DNA of 35,327 bases, from contig WOZS01000023.1 of assembly GCA_011620135.1 (NCBI GenBank), positions 1 through 35,327 on the forward strand, written 5' to 3'. How positions within the stretch are numbered: the first letter of the stretch is position 1; every line of letters begins with the position of its first letter. The DNA comes from Gammaproteobacteria bacterium. Its GTDB lineage: Bacteria; Pseudomonadota; Gammaproteobacteria; WOZS01. The position numbers and the translations under genes were made by a program. The notes under the pieces were generated by a model. It was not told the origin of the DNA, searched no databases, and saw only the letters and a program-made list of their open reading frames with translations. Below, piece after piece: positions 29,820-35,327 of this stretch.

Positions 29820-31180
29820 TGCTCACCTGCAAGGCGCAACGCCAAGGCGCATACCGGCGGGACGAGCACCACAGCGCCACTGAGCAAAGCCGCCAGCATC
29901 AAAGTAGCCGGCAGGGCGCCTGTGTGTTCAACCGCCCTTTCCATGCCAGAAAGCGCAAAGAGCGCCGGGGGAATATCCAGCGGCAGCACCAGCAACGCCA
30001 GCAGCAGGCCGCCCCGGGGCAAACCAAGCACCAGGGCACCACACAACGCGCCCAGGAGACCAAGCAGCAACGTGACCAGCAGCAATATGACCACAAGCCA
30101 GGGCAGGGCATGCATGGGATAGCCCATGAGCACTGCCCCCAGGGGGCCCGCCAGGCTCAAGGGTACGCCGACTGCCAGCCAATGGGATGCGATCTTGCCC
30201 AGGATGAGCACGGCAGGCGCGGTTGAGCTCAGCAACAGCTGATCCAGGCTGCCATCCTCGAGATCGGCGCGGAACAGAAAGTCCAGGGACAACAGATGGG
30301 CCAGGAGCAGGCAGACCATGAGCACCGGCGCTGCGGCAGCGTGCAGCGTGGTGGTGTGCTGCCCCAGGGTGATGCCGAACAGGCTGACGCACAACAAGAA
30401 GAACAGGACCACCACCGCCTGCTCGCCAGGGCGCCGCCCGGCAAGACGCCCCTCGCGGCCCAGGAGGGCTGTGAGGGCGCGCCACCATGTGCTGCCTGCA
30501 CGCTGCCCCGGGGCGGCTGTTTGCTGCGCGGTCTGCTGTGCGGCGCTGTTGCCGGCGACAAGGCGGCAGTGCCTGTCCAGCTGCAGGATGTGGTGGGTGG
30601 GCAAGTGCTGGGGTTCATGGTGCATGCTGAGCAAGGCTATGCCGTTGGCAGCCTGATGCCGGGCAAGCAGGGTCTCGAGCCAGGCTGCTCCTTGCTGGTC
30701 CAGGTTGCTGAGCGGCTCATCCAGCAGCCACAAGGGGCGCTGGCTTGCCGCCAGGGTACACAAGGCCAGGCGCTTTTGCTGCCCGGCGGACAGGCGAGCG
30801 ATGGGACGGTCTGCAAGATGGCCCAGCCCGGCTTCCTGGAGAAGCTGGCAGGCGCGGGGTTCTCCCAGCGTGCGGCCATCCAGCATGGCCACCATGGAGC
30901 GCAGGTGTTCCTTGGGGGTCAGCATAGGCTTGAGCGCCAGACGATGGCCCAGATAGGCCACCTGGTGGCCCGCAAGGGGCCTGGCCTGCCACAGCACAAA
31001 ACCCGAGGCCGCAGGAAGCAGGCCGGCCAGGCAGCGCAGCAAGGACGACTTGCCGCTGCCATTGGGCCCGGTGATGGCTACGGTGTGTCCCGGTTGGATC
31101 CGCAGGTCCAGTCCGGCAAGCAGGGTTCTGCCGTTGCGCTCCACATGAAGGGCATGGACATCGAGACCGCATGGATCCAT
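29816..31180 (-). CDS. Fused CcmA-CcmB haem exporter ABC protein
   Basis: One frame of 454 residues holds both ABC-transporter parts that are normally separate proteins. Residues 1-205 are CcmA: Walker A GPNGSGKS (38-45), signature LSAGQQKRLAL (130-140), Walker B LWLLDEP (150-156). A Gln/Ala-rich linker (about 210-231) leads into CcmB (232-454) with its amino-terminal WRALTALLGREGRLA and six membrane helices. CcmA plus CcmB alone would be about 425 residues, so nothing is lost. With CcmC and CcmD the complex uses ATP to release haem-bound CcmE. The start at 31180 gives the family amino end; ATG 31213 is possible. It is the first gene of the ccm operon. A missing base at the junction could mimic a fusion, but the linker reads as normal coding sequence. 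Confidence 0.88.
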   Translation of the reverse strand: MDPCGLDVHALHVERNGRTLLAGLDLRIQPGHTVAITGPNGSGKSSLLRCLAGLLPAASGFVLWQARPLAGHQVAYLGHRLALKPMLTPKEHLRSMVAMLDGRTLGEPRACQLLQEAGLGHLADRPIARLSAGQQKRLALCTLAASQRPLWLLDEPLSNLDQQGAAWLETLLARHQAANGIALLSMHHEPQHLPTHHILQLDRHCRLVAGNSAAQQTAQQTAAPGQRAGSTWWRALTALLGREGRLAGRRPGEQAVVVLFFLLCVSLFGITLGQHTTTLHAAAAPVLMVCLLLAHLLSLDFLFRADLEDGSLDQLLLSSTAPAVLILGKIASHWLAVGVPLSLAGPLGAVLMGYPMHALPWLVVILLLVTLLLGLLGALCGALVLGLPRGGLLLALLVLPLDIPPALFALSGMERAVEHTGALPATLMLAALLSGAVVLVPPVCALALRLAGEQ

Positions 31181-31229
31181 GGACTGCTCTGGGGTAGGAT
31201 GGTCCTGGCCCATGACGCAGGAGTCTGGA

Positions 31230-31697
31230 GTGAATTGGTTTATCCTAAAGACAGAGCCCATGACGTTCTCCGTGGATGATCTCCGTGAGGTGGGCACCAC
31301 CCCATGGGATGGGGTGCGCAATTTCGAGGCAAGCAAGATATTGCGCCAGCACATGGCTGTGGGGGATCAGGTGTTCATCTACCATTCCGGACGGCGCTCC
31401 CAGGATAGTCCTGCTGTGGTGGGTATGGGGCAGGTGGTCTCCGAGGCCTATGCGGACCCCAGCCAATGGCAGCAGGAAGCACCGGGCTTCGACCCCCGCA
31501 GCACGCTGCAGCGGCCACGGTGGTGGTGCCGGGACATCGCCTATGTGCGCCACCTGGGCCGACCCATCCCGCTGGCCGAGCTGTGCCGTATGCCCGAGCT
31601 GGCCGCAACACGGCTCTGCCAGCGGGGCAACAGGCTCTCGGTGGTGCCCATTGCCGCGTCGGCGGCAGCGCGGATCCTGGCCCTTGGGGCATTCTAG
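31230..31697 (+). CDS. EVE-domain protein
   Basis: 155 residues. NWFILKTEPMTFSVDDL at the start, WDGVRNFEA, and VFIYHSG are hallmark EVE-domain peptides. EVE proteins are PUA-like folds that bind modified bases in DNA or RNA; many are of unknown role and some occur in modification-dependent defence. I chose GTG 31230 because AGGAG lies 6 bases upstream and the protein then starts at the family's usual point; ATG 31212 has no such site. It diverges from the ccm operon and converges on ilvA, sharing its stop-codon bases. Confidence 0.85.
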   Translation: MNWFILKTEPMTFSVDDLREVGTTPWDGVRNFEASKILRQHMAVGDQVFIYHSGRRSQDSPAVVGMGQVVSEAYADPSQWQQEAPGFDPRSTLQRPRWWCRDIAYVRHLGRPIPLAELCRMPELAATRLCQRGNRLSVVPIAASAAARILALGAF

Positions 31698-33289
31698 CCC
31701 TGCATGTTGCCAAGCGCAACGTGGCCCATCGCTGTGGTTGGCTGTGTCTCGACCATGGCGGCAGCCCCGCCCAGGAACAGTTGATAGGCCGGGTTGCCGG
31801 TTTCCTCGTGACAGGGATAGCCCAGGCCATGCAACAAGGAGCGCGCCTGCTGCTGTTGCTCGGGAGCGACCTGCATGCCGACCATCACCCGGGCATAATC
31901 GGCACCGTGATTGCGGTAGTGGAACAAGGTGATGTTCCAGCGCTGGCCGAGGCGACTCAAGAAGCGCTGCAAGGCGCCGATGCGCTGGGGAAACACCACG
32001 CGAAAGAGCATCTCATGGGGGATGTGGGGGGCATGGCCGCCCACCATGTGTCGGATGTGCACCTTGGCCAGCTCGTTGTCGGTCATGTCCAGGACGGGAT
32101 AGCCCTTGGCGTGCAGCTCGGCGATGAGCTGGTCTTTTTCCGCAGCACCATGCTGCAGGTGGATGCCGGCAAAGACGAGAGCCTCCTGGGGATGGGCGTA
32201 GCGGTAGTTGAACTCGGTGATCTCACGCTCACTCACGTCATGACAGAAGCGCCGGAAGCTGCCGGGCTCCTCGGCAATGGTGACGGCCAGCAAGGCCTCG
32301 CGATGCTCACCAAGCTCGGTGCGCTCGGCCACATAGCCCAGGCGGTCGAAGTTCATGTTGGCCCCGCCGATCACACCCAGAAGGGCCTGACCACTCGGGG
32401 TGTGCGTTGCGGCATAGGTCTTGATGCCGGCTACAGCCAGACCTCCTGCCGGCTCGGCGATGGCGCGGGTATCCTCGTAGATGTCGCGGATTGCAGCACA
32501 GATCTCGTCTGTGCTCACCAAGACCACCTCATCGACATATTCCCTGGCAAGCCGGAAAGGTTCCCGGCCCACCTGATCCACGGCCACGCCGTCGGCAAAG
32601 AGCCCCACCTGGTCGAGCCGCACCCGTTTTTTCTGCCGCAGGGCCTCATACATGCTGGGGGTATCTTCGGGCTCCACGCCGATGACGCGGATCTCGGGCC
32701 GCAGATACTTGACGAAGACACTGATGCCGGCGATGAGTCCGCCACCCCCCACCGGGACGAAAATGGCCTCGATGGGTCCGGGGTGCTGTTGCAGCATCTC
32801 CTGCCCAATGGTGCCCTGGCCTGCAATCACATCCGGGTCATCGTAGGCATGGATAAAGGTCATGCGGTATTCCCTGGCCAGCTGCAGGGCATGGCGATAG
32901 GCCTCGCCATAGGTCTCGCCATGCAGCACGGTATGGCCTCCCAGGCGGCGCACCGCGTCCACCTTGATCTGGGGCGTGGTCCTGGGCATGACGATCAGCG
33001 AGCGCAGGCCAAGGCGCGCCGCCGAGAGGGCCACGCCCTGGGCATGGTTTCCGGCGGAAGAGGTGATGACGCCCGGGGCGCGTTCCTCGGGGCTCAAGCG
33101 GGCGATCTTGTTGTAGGCCCCGCGAATCTTGAAGGAAAAAACAGGCTGCAGGTCCTCCCGTTTGAGAAAGACGGGGGCATTCAGGCGATTGCTGAGGTTG
33201 GGGGCTGCATCCAGCGGGGTCTTTATGGCTACATCGTAGACACTTGCAGTGAGGATGGCCTTGATATAATCAATGGAATTGTTATTCAT
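31694..33289 (-). CDS. ilvA: Threonine ammonia-lyase, biosynthetic
   Basis: 531 residues, full length. It converts threonine to 2-oxobutanoate, the first step to isoleucine. The PLP lysine is Lys54 in SFKIRGAYN, with SAGNHAQG and the phosphate-binding GGGGLIAG downstream. Two ACT-like regulatory domains (about 330-405 and 425-500) show that isoleucine and valine probably control it, as in the biosynthetic form. The ATG at 33289 has a weak ribosome-binding site. Its TAG lies in a CTAG that also provides the stop of the EVE gene on the other strand. Confidence 0.96.
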   Translation of the reverse strand: MNNNSIDYIKAILTASVYDVAIKTPLDAAPNLSNRLNAPVFLKREDLQPVFSFKIRGAYNKIARLSPEERAPGVITSSAGNHAQGVALSAARLGLRSLIVMPRTTPQIKVDAVRRLGGHTVLHGETYGEAYRHALQLAREYRMTFIHAYDDPDVIAGQGTIGQEMLQQHPGPIEAIFVPVGGGGLIAGISVFVKYLRPEIRVIGVEPEDTPSMYEALRQKKRVRLDQVGLFADGVAVDQVGREPFRLAREYVDEVVLVSTDEICAAIRDIYEDTRAIAEPAGGLAVAGIKTYAATHTPSGQALLGVIGGANMNFDRLGYVAERTELGEHREALLAVTIAEEPGSFRRFCHDVSEREITEFNYRYAHPQEALVFAGIHLQHGAAEKDQLIAELHAKGYPVLDMTDNELAKVHIRHMVGGHAPHIPHEMLFRVVFPQRIGALQRFLSRLGQRWNITLFHYRNHGADYARVMVGMQVAPEQQQQARSLLHGLGYPCHEETGNPAYQLFLGGAAAMVETQPTTAMGHVALGNMQG

Positions 33290-33316
33290 GCGCTTGATGA
33301 CATACTATCGTAGCAT

Positions 33317-33337
33317 AGATCTCTTAGGATAAGATCT
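33317..33337. promoter_or_regulatory. Dyad in the ilvA-rpiA intergenic region
   Basis: AGATCTCTTA and TAAGATCT around GGA form an imperfect inverted repeat with one unpaired base in the left arm. It lies 28 bases before ilvA (minus) and 48 before rpiA (plus), so it could be an operator for either or both. Function is inferred from position only. Confidence 0.35.
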
Positions 33338-33384
33338 CTCCAGGATCAACTTCCATAGCCTTGGACCATATCCCTTGAGGCATG

Positions 33385-34071
33385 ATGAGCAAGGACGTGA
33401 GGCAGGAGAGCAATCAGAGCATCGCCAAAAAAAGGCGTGCCGCCGAGGCTGTCCTGCCCATGATCCAGGCCGGCGACTATCTGGGCATGGGCACCGGCAG
33501 CACCGTGGGCGTGCTCATCGAACTCATCGTCCAGCACCGCCTGTCAATCCGGGCGGCCATCTCCAGTTCCGAGGCCACAACGGCGGCCTTGCAGCGCGCT
33601 GGCATCGGAGTGGTCGACCTCAACGAGGTGGCTGACGTGCCGCTTTATATCGATGGAGCCGATGAACTGACGCAGCATGGCTTCCTCATCAAGGGTGGCG
33701 GCGGGGCGATGACGCGGGAAAAGATACTGGCCACGGCAAGCCGTCATTTCGTCTGTATTGCCGAGGACGACAAGCTGACCCCCGTGCTGGGCCGCAACCA
33801 TCCTGTGCCCGTGGAGGTGCTGCCCATGGCGCGCAGCTTCATTGCCCGTCACCTAGCGGGCATGGGGGCCACCGTGACCTTGCGTCGTGGCCTCAGTGAC
33901 AATGGCAATCCCATTCTGGATTGTTCCAGGCTCGATCTTGCCAATCCGGTAACCCTGGAGCAGGCCATCAACAACCTGCCTGGGGTGATCGGCTGCGGTG
34001 TCTTTGCCCTGCGGCGCCCCGAGGTGATGCTGCTGGGCACGGTGGACGGGGTACGCAGGCTTCCCGCATGA
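33385..34071 (+). CDS. rpiA: Ribose-5-phosphate isomerase A
   Basis: 228 residues. It interconverts ribose-5-phosphate and ribulose-5-phosphate in the pentose phosphate pathway. The family motifs are complete: GMGTGSTVG for phosphate binding, YIDGADEL with the active-site Asp residues, and IKGGGGAMTREKI with the catalytic Lys and Glu. GAGG at 33377-33380 favours the second of two adjacent ATGs (33385 over 33382). It is divergent from ilvA. Confidence 0.96.
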   Translation: MSKDVRQESNQSIAKKRRAAEAVLPMIQAGDYLGMGTGSTVGVLIELIVQHRLSIRAAISSSEATTAALQRAGIGVVDLNEVADVPLYIDGADELTQHGFLIKGGGGAMTREKILATASRHFVCIAEDDKLTPVLGRNHPVPVEVLPMARSFIARHLAGMGATVTLRRGLSDNGNPILDCSRLDLANPVTLEQAINNLPGVIGCGVFALRRPEVMLLGTVDGVRRLPA

Positions 34072-34164
34072 TGGGGCGGGCGATCGTCGGATCGACCGCC
34101 AGGGGTATGGTTGGCTCTGCTCGGCCTGAGAGAGGGCCGGGATATGAACATGGAGAGAAAAACT

Positions 34165-35327
34165 ATGGGCAAGGGGATCTTCTTTAATCTGCCAGGGGCA
34201 ACCGGCCATATCAATCCGACCCTGGATGTGGTGCGCTCCCTGACCAGCAGAGGAGAAGAAATCATCTACTATTGCGATCCCGTCGCAGCACCCAAGATCG
34301 CGGCCGCAGGGGCCGTGGCGCGCGACTATCGCCCCATTCTGGATTACATGCACAGCGAGGAGTGCGCCAAGGATGCCCTGGTGGCCATGGAAACCATTCT
34401 TGGGTTGTTGCAAACCTGCGCCATGCCACTGCGCGAGCAGGTGGCCAGGGACAAGCCAGACTATATCCTCTATGCTTCACCGTGCCCCTGGGGGAAATAC
34501 ATTGCCCAGAGTCTGGGTGTTCCTGCCATCTGCACCAATGCGCTGCCCATCGTGCATCCGTTGTTGTTCTTTGCTGACAGCGGGGTCTTGTGGGAAGGCG
34601 TCAAGTTGCTCTGGCAATGGCGTCGCGTGAACAGGATCATCGCGGCCATCAGGGACGTGGTGCGCGCCATGGGGTGTGCCACAACGGGTTTTCTGGATCA
34701 GTCCACCGATTTTCTGCGCAACCGGGGTGACCTCAACATCGTCTTTACCACCATGACCTTTCATCCCTTCGGTCGTTTCTTCAAGAAGGACTATGTGTTC
34801 GTGGGGCCTTCCCTGGTACCGCATCGCGAACCGGATCAGCCCCTTGCGCCCCGCAACCGCCCACTGCTGTATGTCTCTCTAGGTACGGTGCAGAACAACC
34901 GCCCCGATTTCTACCGCGCCTGCTTTGCAGCCTTTGCCGATGCCGACATGGATGTGGTCATGTCGGTGGGGCAGGCGGTTGATCTGGCAGAGTTGGGCAC
35001 ACCCCCAGCCAATTGTACGGTGGCGCGCCGTGTGGATCAGCTGGCCATTCTGCAACAGGCCAGTTGCTTCATCACCCATGGCGGCATGAACAGCCTGCAG
35101 GAGGCCTTTTATTATGGCGTGCCCACGCTGGTGGTACCGCAGCAGCTGGAGCAGGCCCTCAATGGGCGCATTACCCGCCGCCAGCGCGCTGGCTTGTTGC
35201 TGCAGCCGGAGCAGGTCACACCGCAAGCGTTGCGTCACGCTGTGGGGCGTTTGCTGAGTGAGCAACGCTTCAAGCTGGCCTCCCGCCGCCTTGGCGAGGC
35301 GGGGCGTCGGGCGGGTGGGGCGGCGCG
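34165..35327 (+). CDS. MGT-type glycosyltransferase (GT1), cut by window end
   Basis: At least 387 residues, open at the right edge. The start GIFFNLPGATGHINPTLDVV is the acceptor-side motif of macrolide-type UDP-glycosyltransferases. The carboxy domain has YVSLGTV and the donor-binding HGGMNSLQEAFYYGVPTLVV followed by EQALNGRI, the family's PEQ-x-NA region. Such enzymes add sugar to small lipophilic acceptors such as antibiotics, carotenoids or lipids. I set the start at ATG 34165, 7 bases after GGAGAG; ATGs at 34144 and 34150 are in frame. The acceptor is unknown and no biosynthetic partner is in view. It follows rpiA by 93 bases on the same strand. Confidence 0.88.
   Translation, partial: MGKGIFFNLPGATGHINPTLDVVRSLTSRGEEIIYYCDPVAAPKIAAAGAVARDYRPILDYMHSEECAKDALVAMETILGLLQTCAMPLREQVARDKPDYILYASPCPWGKYIAQSLGVPAICTNALPIVHPLLFFADSGVLWEGVKLLWQWRRVNRIIAAIRDVVRAMGCATTGFLDQSTDFLRNRGDLNIVFTTMTFHPFGRFFKKDYVFVGPSLVPHREPDQPLAPRNRPLLYVSLGTVQNNRPDFYRACFAAFADADMDVVMSVGQAVDLAELGTPPANCTVARRVDQLAILQQASCFITHGGMNSLQEAFYYGVPTLVVPQQLEQALNGRITRRQRAGLLLQPEQVTPQALRHAVGRLLSEQRFKLASRRLGEAGRRAGGAA

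Noticed and set aside
31466-33313. Plus-strand open frame of about 615 codons opposite ilvA
   Set aside because: It overlaps the EVE gene in another frame and is fully antisense to ilvA, which is certain.

Overview
The window is about 35 kb of GC-rich proteobacterial chromosome. The combination of a System I cytochrome c maturation operon, electron-transfer flavoprotein-ubiquinone oxidoreductase, the trxA-rho pair, amiC-miaA and a FimV-like protein points to a beta- or gammaproteobacterium. The sequence alone does not fix the genus. No rRNA, tRNA, CRISPR array or integrase gene is visible.

Region 1 (1-4556) looks like accessory DNA next to the 3' end of guaA, a known insertion hot spot for genomic islands. 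It holds a divergent pair, an XRE-like regulator and a zinc-motif AAA+ ATPase, whose intergenic region carries a mirrored 16-bp element (TATAGT-N4-TAYAGT) on each strand. After a perfect 12-bp-stem hairpin come a frameshifted DUF4755-like gene, a 36-residue hydrophobic peptide gene, and decayed IS3-family and IS91-family transposase fragments. CCATGG sites are rare here and frequent in the rest of the window.

Region 2 (4557-10919, minus strand) reads GST-like protein, ETF-QO, GT4 glycosyltransferase, O-antigen-ligase-like membrane protein, guaA, with very tight or overlapping junctions from ETF-QO onward. Region 3 (11161-18073) has a small secreted protein with its own terminator, a FieF-type cation efflux protein on the minus strand, then plus-strand amiC-miaA-yhhQ (envelope amidase followed by two tRNA-modification genes) and trxA-rho. 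The trxA leader encodes a possible cysteine-rich 56-residue peptide that overlaps the trxA start.

Region 4 (18225-21860, minus) is a compact GT2 - atypical SDR - DUF255 operon. Divergent from it are a FimV-like membrane protein and a secreted protein with three 45-bp (15-residue) repeats plus a degenerate fourth, ended by a strong intrinsic terminator. Region 5 (24552-31180, minus) is a complete ccm operon in which ccmA and ccmB form one continuous reading frame, followed by ccmC, D, E, F, G, H and I, mostly with 4-bp overlaps. Region 6 (31230-35327) contains an EVE-domain gene that ends in the same CTAG as convergent ilvA, then rpiA and a macrolide-type glycosyltransferase cut by the window end.

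The main candidates for something new are the zinc-AAA+/XRE pair with its mirrored operators, the CcmA-CcmB fusion, the Cys-rich trxA leader ORF, the small membrane peptide with its DUF4755-like neighbour, and the repeat-bearing secreted protein.
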